A stretch of 64,000 nucleotides of DNA from Gammaproteobacteria bacterium (GCA_028820325.1 JAPPJO010000146.1:51183-115182), one strand, 5' to 3'. Positions 1 through 10,947 are shown, counted from the first letter of the stretch. Notes: a model not told the origin generated them from the sequence alone. Made by a program: numbers and translations.

Positions 1-1
1 C

Positions 2-913
2 ATGGGCGGCGGGACGGGGACCGGAGCCGCTCCCATCATCGGCCGCTTCGCCAAGGAAATGGGTGCGCTCACCATCGGCATCGTCACCCGGCCCTTCTCG
101 TTCGAGGGCAGGAAACGCCTCCGGCAGGCCGAGCAGGGCCTCGAGGAGCTGCGCAAGGCGGTGGATACGGTGATCGTCGTCCCCAACGACCGCATCATGA
201 CCGTGGTCGGCAAGGGGACCAGCTTCCAGGACGCCCTGAAGAAGGCCGACGAGATTCTCCTGCACGCCACCCAGGGCATCAGCGACCTCATTCGGGTCGC
301 CGGCGAGGTCAACGTCGACTTCGCCGATGTGCGCACGGTAATGGCCTGCGGCGGCGGAGCCCTCATGGGGTCCGGTTTCGGGGATGGGGAACACAGGGCC
401 GAGGAAGCGGCCCGCAAGGCCATCTCCTCTCCGCTTCTGGGCGACGTGTCCCTCAAGGGCGCCCACGGGGTGCTGATCAACATCACGGGCGGAATGGATC
501 TCGCCATTGACGACGTGACCAGGATCTCTAGTATCATTCAGGAAGAGGCCGGCAACGATGCCGAGATCATCTTCGGCGCGGTCCACGATCCCAAGCTGCA
601 GCAGGGCGTGAGGGTCACGGTGATAGCCACGGGGTTCGGCAACGGATCCGAAAAACCCGGCGCCCTGCGGCCGGAGATGGCGAGCAACGGCGCCCCCTCC
701 GGATTGGACCGGAGACCGTCGCCGATCCCGTCCCCGCGGCTGGCGCGGGCGGCCGCACGGCAGGCGGCGGCAGTCACAGGCAGAAGTTCGGCGAGCATGA
801 ACAAGACTCCCAGTACCCCCACGCCGGTGCAGCCCCGGAAGCGCCAGCGCGTCATCGTTCGCGGGCCGGTCGATATCCTTGACCTGCCGACCTTCGTGAC
901 GCTGGCCCGGTGA
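2..913 (+). CDS. ftsZ: Cell division GTPase FtsZ, 3' part (5' end outside the window)
   Basis: FtsZ is the tubulin-like GTPase that polymerises into the cytokinetic ring. The window opens inside the gene: the first codons encode the GTP-binding tubulin signature (GGGTGTGAAP), so roughly the first 100 residues are missing and the first ATG is internal. The T7 loop that completes the GTPase site of the next subunit is visible as NVDFADVRTVM. A Pro/Arg/Ser-rich linker follows, and the protein ends with a charged tail containing DLPTF, a version of the C-terminal peptide that binds FtsA/ZipA-type anchors. The stop overlaps the GTG start of the M23 peptidase gene, linking division and wall remodelling in one transcript. 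Confidence 0.97.
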   Translation: MGGGTGTGAAPIIGRFAKEMGALTIGIVTRPFSFEGRKRLRQAEQGLEELRKAVDTVIVVPNDRIMTVVGKGTSFQDALKKADEILLHATQGISDLIRVAGEVNVDFADVRTVMACGGGALMGSGFGDGEHRAEEAARKAISSPLLGDVSLKGAHGVLINITGGMDLAIDDVTRISSIIQEEAGNDAEIIFGAVHDPKLQQGVRVTVIATGFGNGSEKPGALRPEMASNGAPSGLDRRPSPIPSPRLARAAARQAAAVTGRSSASMNKTPSTPTPVQPRKRQRVIVRGPVDILDLPTFVTLAR

Positions 914-2337
914 CGTTTGTGGGAGGAGCGGATCGGGGCAGGTCCAGGCAGGCGCCGGACGGGCATGGCGACGGGCGTGGTGGAGGCAGCAGCGGGATGC
1001 TGCGCGTGGCGGCGGATCGGAGAGTCGCGGTGGCGGCGGCCATCGTGTCGGCGGTCGTGGGGCTGGGGGCGACTGCATGGCTCGCCTCCGGCAGGTCCGT
1101 GACCTACGATGCCGGTACCCTGCCCTCCGTCGCGGCCGCGCCCCCGCAAGTGGCGGAGCGAGTCAGTCTGCGGCGCGGCCAGACGCTGGGTTCGCTCTTG
1201 CTCGCCGCCTCCCTCTCGACCAATGACCGGGTCGACCTGCTGGAGGCCTTCGGGGAGCCGGCCAATCCTCGCCGGCTCGTTGCGGGCACACCGGTAACCT
1301 ACTGGAGAGACCGCCGCGACGGTGTGTTGACGGCGGTGGAAGTGGGGCTCAGCCCGGACTCGGTCATGTACCTGGACCGGGCCGCGGAGGGCTGGACCTC
1401 GCGCATGATGCGAACTCCGGTCGTGACCGACACGGTCTTCTTCGAGGGAACCATCCGCTCGAGTCTCTGGATGGCCGTGATGGGGAACCCGTCGCTTCAG
1501 TTCATGCCCGCCGGCGACCGCGCCAAGCTCCTGGACGGTCTCGACCGGATCTTCCAGTGGGAGGTGGACTTCCACCGGCAGGTTCAGCCGGGCGATTCCT
1601 ACCGCGTCGTCCTGGAGCGCGCCGTCCGCCCCGACGGATCCATGAGAGGCAACGGACGCATCGTGACCGCGGAGTTCGTCAACCGGGAAACCCCTTTTCG
1701 GGCATTCTGGTTCGATGCCTCGGGGGATGGCGAGGGGGCTTACTACGATCCCGAGGGGAGGTCGGTGCAGCGGCAGTTTCTTCTCAAGCCGCTGGAGTAC
1801 CGCCGGATCTCTTCGCGCGTGCAGAGCGCCCGCTTCCACCCCGTATTGCGAACATGGCGGGCCCACAACGGCGTCGACTACGCCGCCAACGTCGGCGTTC
1901 CGGTCATGGCGACCGCCGGCGGGGTGGTCACCCACCGCGGCTGGAGCGGCAGCTACGGCAACCTGGTGGAGATCCGGCACAGCAACGGCTTCGTGACGCG
2001 CTACGCGCACCTGAGCGGCTTCGGCGCCGGCGTGGCGGCGGGAGCGCGGGTGAGACAGGGCCAGACGATCGGGTACGTAGGCATGACGGGGCTGGCAACC
2101 GGACCGCATCTCCACTACGAGTTGCGCCGGAACGGCCGGGTCGAAGATCCCCTGGACATCCGCACCCCTCCGGGAGATCCCATTCCGGACGCGATGTGGC
2201 CCCTGTGGGAGGAGCAGCTTGCCGAGGGCAGCGCGCTTCTCGCCAGCCCGGCGTTCCTGCCAGGCCGGGCCTTGCCGGGCGCTTCCGTAGTCGCGGAAGG
2301 AGCCGAGGGCGGGGCAGAGCCCCAGGACGACCAGTGA
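910..2337 (+). CDS. M23 family (LytM/MepM-like) metallopeptidase, membrane-anchored
   Basis: Predicted zinc endopeptidase that cleaves peptidoglycan cross-links in the periplasm. From the GTG at 910, a hydrophobic anchor lies at about residues 35-57, then a region resembling the N-terminal domains of MepM (containing SLRRGQTLGSLL), then a C-terminal LytM domain. Zinc ligands are visible as H319xxxD323 and H400-L-H402 (HLHYE). All are present, so the enzyme looks active rather than an EnvC/NlpD-type activator. The GTG overlaps the ftsZ stop by 3 bases. An in-frame ATG at 997 sits nearer the membrane segment and could be the true start. Position directly after ftsZ suggests septal or general cell-wall hydrolysis. 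Confidence 0.9.
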   Translation: MTFVGGADRGRSRQAPDGHGDGRGGGSSGMLRVAADRRVAVAAAIVSAVVGLGATAWLASGRSVTYDAGTLPSVAAAPPQVAERVSLRRGQTLGSLLLAASLSTNDRVDLLEAFGEPANPRRLVAGTPVTYWRDRRDGVLTAVEVGLSPDSVMYLDRAAEGWTSRMMRTPVVTDTVFFEGTIRSSLWMAVMGNPSLQFMPAGDRAKLLDGLDRIFQWEVDFHRQVQPGDSYRVVLERAVRPDGSMRGNGRIVTAEFVNRETPFRAFWFDASGDGEGAYYDPEGRSVQRQFLLKPLEYRRISSRVQSARFHPVLRTWRAHNGVDYAANVGVPVMATAGGVVTHRGWSGSYGNLVEIRHSNGFVTRYAHLSGFGAGVAAGARVRQGQTIGYVGMTGLATGPHLHYELRRNGRVEDPLDIRTPPGDPIPDAMWPLWEEQLAEGSALLASPAFLPGRALPGASVVAEGAEGGAEPQDDQ

Positions 2338-2368
2338 CCCAATCCGGCGCCTGCGCCGGGTCGGAAGA

Positions 2369-4324
2369 GTGAGCCTGCTTTCCTGGATCGTCCTGCCCCT
2401 CCTGCTGGCGGCGGCGTGCGGCTTCTCTCTCTGGGTTTACCATCGCCGGGAACTGCCGGTGACGGGCCGGCGATGGCTGGCCCTTGCAAGAGCGCTGGCG
2501 ATCTGCCTCGTGGCGCTGCTCATCTGGAATCCCCGTCTGCCTGCCGGCGCGGGTGACGGCGTCGGCCAGGGCGCCCTGGTGCTGCTGGACGGCTCCCTGA
2601 GCATGGCGGCCGGTTCTCCCGGCGGGGAGACGGCGTGGGCGGACGCGGTCGAGGAAGCGCGGCGCCTCGCGAGCGGCGGAGGCCGGATCCTGGTCTTCGG
2701 GGATGCCGTGGCGGCGGGCGCGGCCGACCAGCTGGACGCGCGCGCGCCCTCGGCCACCTCCTCCCGCCTCCTCCCGGCCCTGCGCGGGGCGGCCGAATCC
2801 GGCGCGCGCGCGGTCACGGTGGTGAGCGACGGGCGCCTGACCGATGCCGACTTCGGCAGCCTTCCGGTGGTGCCCGGGCTGCAGGCCCGCCTTGAGGTGG
2901 TGGGCGGGACCGTGGCGAATGCGGGGGTGGCCGACTTCGCCCCGCCCGCGCGTGTCGAACGGGGGACACCCTTTGTCGCCGAGGTCACCGTGTTCGGCGA
3001 GGCCGCCCCGGGTGCCGCCGCCCGCATCGAGGTGCTGGAGGAGGACCGCCTGGTGGCCTCGATTCCGGTGGAGATCCCCCCGCCCGGCCAAGTCGCGCGC
3101 ACGCTCGTGGACCTCCCCGCTCCCACGGCCGAGGGGCTGGTGCGCTACGTGGCCACCGTCGTGCTGGAGGACGACGGCTTTGCCGACGACGACCGCCGGG
3201 TGCGCCATGTGCGCGTAGCGCCCCCGCAGGCCGGGCTGGTCCTGCTCTCCCTGCTTCCGGACTGGGAGCCCCGTCACCTGCTTCCCGTGCTGGAGGACGT
3301 GACCGGGCTGCCCGCCCGCGGTTACCTGCGCGTCGCCGGGTCGCGGTATCTGCCGATCGCCCGCGGCGATGAGAGCGTGGACGAGGTAACCGAGGGCGAG
3401 TTGCGCACGATGCTCGCCGGCGCCGACATCGTGGTGCTGCACGGCGTCGGCGCGACCGCTCCGGGCTGGGTGCGCGACGCCTCCCGCAACGCCCGGCGTC
3501 TGCTCATGTTCCCGGCCGACCGGGCGGGTGCGTCGCTGGGCGGGGTGGCGGTGGCGGGCGAGGTCGAGGGCGAGTGGTACGTGGCCGCGGACCTCCCCGC
3601 CTCGCCGGTGGCCGGGCAGTTCGCCGACCTGGATCTCGGGGCTCTGCCGCCCCTCACCGCCCTCCACCCCGCAACGGCGCACTCGGGAACGGTCGCCCTG
3701 CAGGTGCATCTGGGCGGGCGCGGCACCGGAGAGGCCGCCGTCGTCCTGATCGCCGAGCAGGGCAGGCGCGTAGGCGTCGGCCTGGCCGAGGGCTACTGGC
3801 GCTGGGCCGCCCGCGAGGCAACGCCGCGCCGCGCCTACCGGTCCCTGTGGGCTGGAGTGGCGAACTGGCTGTTCGCCGGCGAGCGCCTTGCGGCCGCCGG
3901 TCCACCCGGTCCCGCCGAGCCGGTGATCGGGCGCGGGAGCCCCGTTCGCTGGCAGGCGCCCGGAATGGCCGGGCAGGAACTCGGCCTTCGTCTCATCCAC
4001 GCCGGCGAAACGGTCTTCGAGTCCACGGTCGCGGTGGATTCCACAGAGGCCTTCACCACCGCGCCGCTGGACCCGGGCGCCTATGATTTCGTGCTGTCCA
4101 CGGGGGCCGGCGGCGAGGAGGTGAGCGGCCGTTTCGACGTCGAGCGCTACACCGGCGAACTCCGGTTGCCGCCCGTCGTCGACGCGGTGGGCGGGGACGC
4201 GGCCGAAGGAGGCGTCCACGCGGCTGTCGGCCGTCCGCTGCGCACGCACCCCCTGCCCTTCATCCTCGTCCTGACGGTGCTGTGCGGCGAGTGGATCGGC
4301 CGCCGCCGCCGGGGCCTCCGGTAG
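2369..4324 (+). CDS. Membrane protein with VWA-like domain
   Basis: 651-residue protein of unassigned function. It begins with a hydrophobic segment (LLSWIVLPLLLAAACGFSL), has a second at about residues 45-55, and ends in a third (PFILVLTVLCGEWI) followed by an Arg-rich tail. After the second segment, LVLLDGSLSM matches the DxSxS metal-ion-dependent adhesion site of a von Willebrand A fold. Overall layout resembles BatA-like proteins or the large membrane VWA/glutamine-amidotransferase-like proteins found in many diderms. Start is GTG with a GGAAG ribosome site. It sits 31 bases after the M23 gene and 5 bases before ftsY, so co-transcription is likely. Partner and role are unknown. Confidence 0.75.
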   Translation: MSLLSWIVLPLLLAAACGFSLWVYHRRELPVTGRRWLALARALAICLVALLIWNPRLPAGAGDGVGQGALVLLDGSLSMAAGSPGGETAWADAVEEARRLASGGGRILVFGDAVAAGAADQLDARAPSATSSRLLPALRGAAESGARAVTVVSDGRLTDADFGSLPVVPGLQARLEVVGGTVANAGVADFAPPARVERGTPFVAEVTVFGEAAPGAAARIEVLEEDRLVASIPVEIPPPGQVARTLVDLPAPTAEGLVRYVATVVLEDDGFADDDRRVRHVRVAPPQAGLVLLSLLPDWEPRHLLPVLEDVTGLPARGYLRVAGSRYLPIARGDESVDEVTEGELRTMLAGADIVVLHGVGATAPGWVRDASRNARRLLMFPADRAGASLGGVAVAGEVEGEWYVAADLPASPVAGQFADLDLGALPPLTALHPATAHSGTVALQVHLGGRGTGEAAVVLIAEQGRRVGVGLAEGYWRWAAREATPRRAYRSLWAGVANWLFAGERLAAAGPPGPAEPVIGRGSPVRWQAPGMAGQELGLRLIHAGETVFESTVAVDSTEAFTTAPLDPGAYDFVLSTGAGGEEVSGRFDVERYTGELRLPPVVDAVGGDAAEGGVHAAVGRPLRTHPLPFILVLTVLCGEWIGRRRRGLR

Positions 4325-4329
4325 CGTTT

Positions 4330-5307
4330 GTGACGCCGCTGGGCCGACTGACCGGCAAAGGGAGCGGTACGCGCGGGTCGCTGTGGCGGAGGGTCGTGGG
4401 CTTCGCCCTCCCCGACCTCCGGCCGTCCGCGCGCGGCCTGGGCACCGAGACGCTCGAGGAACTCGAGGACCGCCTGCTGGCCGCCGACTTCGGCGTGGAG
4501 GCCGCGCTGCGGCTGGTGGATCGCGTCGAAGCACTCCAGCGGCGCGGACGGCTCCGCGGCCCGGAGGCGCTACGCAACGCCCTGCGGGACGAAGTGGCGA
4601 GGATCCTGCTTCCCGTGGCATCGGCCGAAGGGGCTCCGGCGGCTTCGGCAACGGAAGTCGCTTTCGCTCTCCGCGAACCCGCGCAGGGCATCGCCGTCTA
4701 TCTCATGGTCGGGGTCAACGGGGTGGGGAAGACCACTTCCGCCGGCAAGCTGGCCCATGTTCTCGCTGCCCGGGGCAGGAAGGTCCTGCTCGCCGCGGCG
4801 GACACCTACCGGGCGGGCGCGATCTCCCAGCTGCGCATCTGGGCGGACCGCACCGGCGCCGAGTTCGTGGCCGGACAGCCCGGCGGAGATCCCGCCGCGG
4901 TCGCCTTCGACGCCATCGACGCGGCCCGCGCGCGCGGCGTTGACGTAGCGATCGTCGACACCGCCGGACGCCTCCACACCCGCACCGGGTTGATGGATGA
5001 ACTCGCCAAGGTACGGCGGGTCATCGCCCGCAAGCTGCCGGGCGCTCCGCACGAGACCCTGATCGTGCTCGACGCAACCGTGGGTCAGAACGCGCTTGCC
5101 CAGGTGCGGGTGTTCCGTGACGCGGTGAATCCGAGCGGGATTCTTCTCGCCAAGATGGATTCCAGCGCGCGCGGGGGCATCGTCGTCGCCCTCGGGCAGG
5201 AGTTCGGGTTGCCGGTCAAGCTCGTCGGAGTGGGGGAAGGCCCCGGTGACCTCGAGCCCTTCGACGCGAACGCGTTTCTGGAGGGCGTTTTCGGATCTCC
5301 GGCATGA
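4330..5307 (+). CDS. ftsY: Signal recognition particle receptor FtsY
   Basis: SRP-type GTPase that receives Ffh-bound ribosomes at the inner membrane for co-translational insertion of membrane proteins. NG domain only: the long acidic A domain of E. coli FtsY is absent (325 residues). P-loop GVNGVGKT is at residues 128-135, the RGD-like motif appears as DTYRAGAISQL, and DTAGR is at 210-214. The usual guanine-specificity motif TKLD is AKMD here (274-277), with K and D retained. I chose GTG 4330 because the longer reading frame runs back into the preceding gene; the GTG lies 5 bases after that gene's stop. The 3' end overlaps recG by ATGA. Confidence 0.95.
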   Translation: MTPLGRLTGKGSGTRGSLWRRVVGFALPDLRPSARGLGTETLEELEDRLLAADFGVEAALRLVDRVEALQRRGRLRGPEALRNALRDEVARILLPVASAEGAPAASATEVAFALREPAQGIAVYLMVGVNGVGKTTSAGKLAHVLAARGRKVLLAAADTYRAGAISQLRIWADRTGAEFVAGQPGGDPAAVAFDAIDAARARGVDVAIVDTAGRLHTRTGLMDELAKVRRVIARKLPGAPHETLIVLDATVGQNALAQVRVFRDAVNPSGILLAKMDSSARGGIVVALGQEFGLPVKLVGVGEGPGDLEPFDANAFLEGVFGSPA

Positions 5308-7403
5308 GCTTCTCGAGGCTCGACTCCCCCGTCCAGTACCTCAAGGGCGTCGGTCCCCGGCGCGCGGAGAATCTTGCAGGACTGGGCATCCGCAAGGCGC
5401 GCGACCTGCTCTATCACGTGCCCCGGCGCTATGAGGACGCCTCCACCGTTCAGCCGGTGGCCGGGCTCGAAGTGGGAGACGCCGCCGTCGTGGTCGGGCG
5501 GGTGCGCAGCTCCGGGGTCATCCCCACGCGCAAGGGCCTGCGCATCTTTCAGGCCGTGATCGAGGACGAGACCGGCCACATCACCTGCGCCTGGCCGGGA
5601 CAGCCGTGGCTCGATCGCAGGATCCGCAAGGGGGACCTGCTGCTCGCCGCCGGAACGGTGCGCTTCTTTCACGGCCGCCAGATCCAGCCCCGCGAGTTCG
5701 CCGTTCTCGAATCCGGGCGTGCCCGCGGCGCCTCCGAGGGAGAGGAGGGCGGAGCCCGCGGCACCATCTTCGTGGTCTATCCGGCGTCCGAGTCCGTACC
5801 GCAGTGGGTGCTGCGCCAGCTGCTGGAGCGCAATCTGTCCACGCTCCTGCGGCAGGTGGAGGAAGAGGAGTACCTCTCCCCCGGAGAGCGCCGCGAGATC
5901 GGCGTGCCGGTTCTGGCCGAAGCGCTCTCCAGCCTGCATGCCCCGAAGAGCCTCGACGCGGCCGAGCGAGGCCGAAGGCGTCTCGCCTGGGACGAACTCT
6001 ACTTCCTGCAGCTGATGCACGCCCACGCCCGCCACCGGAGCACCACCGCCGTCAACGGCATCCGCTTCGGCCGCAGCAACCGGCTGATCCGTCCTCTGCA
6101 CGAGTCGCTCGGGTTTCGCCTGACCGATGCCCAGGCCCGGGTGCTGCGCGAGATCTACGCGGACATGACCGCGGACCGCCGCATGAACCGCATGCTGCAG
6201 GGGGATGTGGGGGCGGGGAAGACCATCGTCGCCGTCTTCGCCATGATGCTCGCGGTGGAGGGCGGGCACCAGGCCGCCCTCATGGCGCCCACCGAGCTGC
6301 TCGCCGAGCAGCACGCCCGCAGCCTCGAGCGCCTGCTCGGCCCGCTCGGGGTCGAGACCCTGCTGCTCACCGGCCGCACCGATGCCCGCGAGCGCGCCCG
6401 CGTGCTCGCCGCCCTGGCCGACGGCAGCGGCCTCGTGGTGACCGGCACCCATGCGCTCATCCAGGAGACGGTGGAGTTCGCGCGCCTGGGACTGGTGGTG
6501 GTGGACGAACAGCACCGTTTCGGAGTGCGTCAGCGGATGGTCCTGGGCCAGCGCGACCCTGCCCCCGACACCCTCATCATGTCGGCGACGCCGATCCCTC
6601 GCTCGCTGGCGCTCGCCCTCTACGGCGACCTCGACCTGAGCGTGCTGGACGAGTTGCCTCCCGGGCGCAAACCGGTGGCAACCCGCTGGCTGCGGCCTTC
6701 CCGCCGTGGCGAAGCGTACCGGCTGGTCCGGGACGAGCTGGCGCGCGGGCGGCAGGTTTACGTCATCTATCCCCTGGTGGGCGAGTCCGACAAGCTGCAG
6801 TTGCGCTCGGCCACGGAGGAATGGGAACGGCTGCGCGCGGAGGAGTTCCCGGACTTCCGGGTCGGCCTCCTGCACGGCCAGCTTCCCGGCGCGCAGAGGG
6901 ATACGGTAATGCGCGCCTTCCTGGCCGGCGACCTGGACGTGCTGGTGGCCACCTCGGTCGTGGAGGTGGGCATCGACGTGTCCAACGCCACCGTCATGCT
7001 CATCGAGCACGCCGAGCGCTTCGGCCTCTCGCAGCTGCACCAGCTCCGCGGCCGGGTCGGGCGCGGGGCCGACCGCAGCTACTGCGTCGCCATCGCCGAC
7101 GCGGAGGAGGCCGCCGCCGAGCGCCTGAGGGTCTTCCGGAGCACGCACGACGGCTTTGCGATCGCCCGGGCCGATCTGGCCATGCGCGGGGAAGGGGATT
7201 TCTTCGGCTCCCAGCAGCACGGGCAGCCCGTTCTGCGTTTCGCCGACCTCACGCTCGACCAGGACCTCATGCGCGCCGCCCGCGAACACGCCCGCGCGAC
7301 CATCGACCGCGACCCCGATCTGCTCGCCCCGGAGAACACCACGCGGCGCCATCTGCTCACCGGCCGGTTCGGCGACCGCCTGCAACTCCGCGCGGTGGGT
7401 TAG
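5304..7403 (+). CDS. recG: ATP-dependent DNA helicase RecG
   Basis: Branch-migrating helicase that remodels stalled replication forks and Holliday junctions. The 699-residue length is normal. The N-terminal wedge/OB domain begins with a helix-hairpin-helix-like VGPRRAENLAGLGI segment. Walker A is GDVGAGKT at 300-307 and the DExH box is DEQH at 401-404, followed by RFGVRQR. The second helicase lobe contains TSVVEVGIDV and QLRGRVGRG. The ATG overlaps the ftsY stop by 4 bases, so expression is translationally coupled to ftsY. A 105-base gap to asnS follows. Confidence 0.97.
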   Translation: MSFSRLDSPVQYLKGVGPRRAENLAGLGIRKARDLLYHVPRRYEDASTVQPVAGLEVGDAAVVVGRVRSSGVIPTRKGLRIFQAVIEDETGHITCAWPGQPWLDRRIRKGDLLLAAGTVRFFHGRQIQPREFAVLESGRARGASEGEEGGARGTIFVVYPASESVPQWVLRQLLERNLSTLLRQVEEEEYLSPGERREIGVPVLAEALSSLHAPKSLDAAERGRRRLAWDELYFLQLMHAHARHRSTTAVNGIRFGRSNRLIRPLHESLGFRLTDAQARVLREIYADMTADRRMNRMLQGDVGAGKTIVAVFAMMLAVEGGHQAALMAPTELLAEQHARSLERLLGPLGVETLLLTGRTDARERARVLAALADGSGLVVTGTHALIQETVEFARLGLVVVDEQHRFGVRQRMVLGQRDPAPDTLIMSATPIPRSLALALYGDLDLSVLDELPPGRKPVATRWLRPSRRGEAYRLVRDELARGRQVYVIYPLVGESDKLQLRSATEEWERLRAEEFPDFRVGLLHGQLPGAQRDTVMRAFLAGDLDVLVATSVVEVGIDVSNATVMLIEHAERFGLSQLHQLRGRVGRGADRSYCVAIADAEEAAAERLRVFRSTHDGFAIARADLAMRGEGDFFGSQQHGQPVLRFADLTLDQDLMRAAREHARATIDRDPDLLAPENTTRRHLLTGRFGDRLQLRAVG

Positions 7404-7421
7404 CCCCGGCCGCAGTTGGAC

Positions 7422-7450
7422 TTGACGCTTCCTCCGTGACACACTAGCTA
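7422..7450 (+). promoter_or_regulatory. Possible promoter of asnS
   Basis: The only gap of note in this block lies before asnS. It contains TTGACG (7422-7427) and, 17 bases on, TAGCTA. The -35 is convincing, the -10 weak. The same TTGAC-N11-GACAC spacing appears at 32668 upstream of another gene, which slightly raises plausibility. Confidence 0.35.
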
Positions 7451-7508
7451 CCGACGGTCCGCGCCCGGGGACCGTCCATCTCCAGCCGATCCCACCCAGG
7501 AGACCACC

Positions 7509-8807
<1,299 letters not shown>

Positions 8808-8852
8808 CGGCCGGTTCCGCCTCGCCCGCGAGCGAGCGGCGTCCGTCGCGCG

Positions 8853-9689
8853 TCAGCCGCCCGGCGTCTCCTCCGCGTCCCGCGCCTCCGCCTTCACCGC
8901 GTCCCAGAGCGCGTCCAGTTCTTCCAGCGACATCTCCGCCACCCGCCTGCCGCCGTCGCGCGCGAGTTCCTCCACGCGCCGGAAGCGGGCTTCCACCTTG
9001 CGGTTGGTGCGCGCGAGCGCGTTGGTCGCATGCACGCCGGCGAGGCGCGCGAGGTTGACCGCCGTGAAGAGGAGATCGCCGGCCTCGTCCATCACCTCCC
9101 GGGGATTTCCCCGGCCGAGCGCCGCCCGAATCTCCTCGAGTTCCTCGGCCACCTTGAGCCGGGCTCCTTCGGCGTCTTCCCAGTCGAAGCCGACCCCGCT
9201 CAGCTTCTCCTGAATGCGATGTGCGCGCACGAGCGGTTCCAACCCGCCGGGAAGCCCTGAGAGAACGCTCTCGTCGTCCGAAAGCTCCCTTGCCTTCAGC
9301 GCCTCCCAGTCCTCCCGCTCACCCTCGCCGAAGAGGTGGGGATGCCGCCGCTTCATCTTCGTCTCCAGCCGATCCACCACCGAATCCCGGTCGAAGGCGC
9401 CGGCCGCCTCGGCCAGCACGATCTGAAAGGCCACGTTGAGCAGCAGATCGCCGAGTTCCCCCTCCAGTTCCCCGGCGTCCCCGGAGCGAATCGCATCCAC
9501 TACTTCCCGGCTTTCCTCGATGAGGTAGGGGATGAGCGACTCCGCGGTCTGGGCCCGGTCCCAGGGACAGTTGGCGCGCAGGAACTCGACGATGGCGAGC
9601 GCGCGGTCGAGAACGCCCTCCGAAGGGGCGATGCCGTCGGATGCCGTGGTTTCGGATGGATGCGTGGTGCTGCGTTCGCTTGTGGTCAC
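8853..9689 (-). CDS. mazG: Nucleoside triphosphate pyrophosphohydrolase MazG
   Basis: House-cleaning all-alpha NTP pyrophosphatase hydrolysing (d)NTPs to monophosphates. It contains two MazG modules: the first carries CPWDRAQTAESL, YLIEESREVVDAI and ELGDLLLNVAFQ, the magnesium-binding Glu/Asp helices, and the second carries KVAEELEEI and DEAGDLLFTAVNLAR. I place the start at GTG 9689 (278 residues, close to the usual ~260), since the upstream reading frame is low-complexity and crosses the alr promoter region. It is convergent with asnS and divergent from alr, and stands alone on the minus strand. Confidence 0.92.
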   Translation of the reverse strand: MTTSERSTTHPSETTASDGIAPSEGVLDRALAIVEFLRANCPWDRAQTAESLIPYLIEESREVVDAIRSGDAGELEGELGDLLLNVAFQIVLAEAAGAFDRDSVVDRLETKMKRRHPHLFGEGEREDWEALKARELSDDESVLSGLPGGLEPLVRAHRIQEKLSGVGFDWEDAEGARLKVAEELEEIRAALGRGNPREVMDEAGDLLFTAVNLARLAGVHATNALARTNRKVEARFRRVEELARDGGRRVAEMSLEELDALWDAVKAEARDAEETPGG

Positions 9690-9825
9690 GATACGGGCAG
9701 TGTCATTCGGGGTTGGGATGCCGGCCGGGAGTAGTATTCCGGACCCTGGGGGAGAAGTCCAGACATCATGGACCGCCGCGTCCCGACTTGTTGCCCCCCG
9801 CCCCTGGCGTCGGCACCTTTCGCCC

Positions 9826-10947
9826 ATGGTGAGGCTCGACGATCCCCGGGCGCGCGCCTGGGTTGAGGTCGATGCCGCGGCGCTGCGCGCAAACCTGGCG
9901 CACATCCGCGAAGCCGCCGGCGACTCCGCCGCAGTCATCCCGATGGTGAAGGCGAACGCGTACGGCCTGGGCGTGCGCGAGGCGGTAGCGGTCCTGGAGA
10001 CCGATGAGCCCGGCGGCTACGGGGTGGCGACGGTGGAGGAGGGGCTGGAGGTGCGGGCGCTCGGGGTGGGGCGCCCGGTGCTGGTGATGACCCCGCCCCC
10101 CGCTTCCTCCCTCCCCGCGGCCGTGGACGCGGGCCTGACCCTGTGTTTCTCCGATCTGCACAACCTGCGCGCCCTGGCCGGGGAGGCCGCCCGCCGCGGA
10201 CGCGGCGCGACCTTCCACATGGAAGTGGACACGGGGATGGGCAGGGCCGGTCTCGACTGGCGCTCGGCGCCGTCCTGGGGGAGAGAAGTGGCGGCGCTGG
10301 CCGCCCGCCCCCTCCGCTGGGGCGGATGCTACACCCACTTCCACTCGGCCGACGAGGCCGCGGGCACCATCGACCGGCAGTGGGCGCGCCTGCAGGAGGC
10401 CGTCGGCCACCTGTCCCTGCCCGCGGACGCCTGGGTCCACGCCTGCAACTCCGCCGCCGTCCTGCGCCGCCCGCAGTACGCGGCCAGCGCGGTGCGTCCC
10501 GGCCTCTTCCTGTACGGCGGAGCATCCGCGCCCGACCTGCCGCGACCCGCCCCGGTGGCGGCCGTGCGCGCCCGCATCACCCTGGTGCGCGACGTCCCTG
10601 CGGGCAGCTCCGTGGGCTACGGCGCCACCCACGTCGCGCGCGGGCGCGAGCGATGGGCCACGGTCGCGATCGGGTACGGCGACGGCCTGCCGCGCGCGCT
10701 GGGCAACCGCGGGCACGCCCTGGTGCGCGGGCGGCGGGTGCCGCTGGTCGGAAGGATCTCCATGGACGTGACGGTGGTAGAGATCTCGCGCGTCCCCGCC
10801 GCGCGCCCCGGCGATATCGTTACATTTATCGGTTCCGACCGGGATGAGGAAATCACGGTCGAGGAGGTGGCGGACCAGGCCGGCACCATCAACTACGAGG
10901 TCCTGACCGGTCTGACCGGCCGACTTCCGCGGATCTGGCAAGCATGA
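9826..10947 (+). CDS. alr: Alanine racemase
   Basis: PLP-dependent racemase supplying D-alanine for peptidoglycan. The PLP lysine is K42 in MVKANAYGLG. The opposing catalytic tyrosine is Y265 in SVGYGATH, the same number as in well-studied Alr enzymes. GRISMD closes the active site. 373 residues is normal. Start ATG 9826; the open frame further upstream overlaps mazG and is not protein-like. The stop overlaps the next gene (ATGA), so alr is the first gene of a run through to comEC. Confidence 0.96.
   Translation: MVRLDDPRARAWVEVDAAALRANLAHIREAAGDSAAVIPMVKANAYGLGVREAVAVLETDEPGGYGVATVEEGLEVRALGVGRPVLVMTPPPASSLPAAVDAGLTLCFSDLHNLRALAGEAARRGRGATFHMEVDTGMGRAGLDWRSAPSWGREVAALAARPLRWGGCYTHFHSADEAAGTIDRQWARLQEAVGHLSLPADAWVHACNSAAVLRRPQYAASAVRPGLFLYGGASAPDLPRPAPVAAVRARITLVRDVPAGSSVGYGATHVARGRERWATVAIGYGDGLPRALGNRGHALVRGRRVPLVGRISMDVTVVEISRVPAARPGDIVTFIGSDRDEEITVEEVADQAGTINYEVLTGLTGRLPRIWQA

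Noticed and set aside
1928..4651. 907-codon open frame on the minus strand opposite the VWA-like gene and ftsY
   Set aside because: Arg/Ala/Gly/Pro-rich with no domain; a shadow of high-GC coding sequence. The same applies to long minus-strand frames at 5085-7712 and 37790-40159, and plus-strand frames at 22893-25208 and 61232-63742.
8808..8852. Short inverted repeat CTCGC/GCGAG between asnS and mazG
   Set aside because: Five-base arms and no T-run; too weak to call a terminator.
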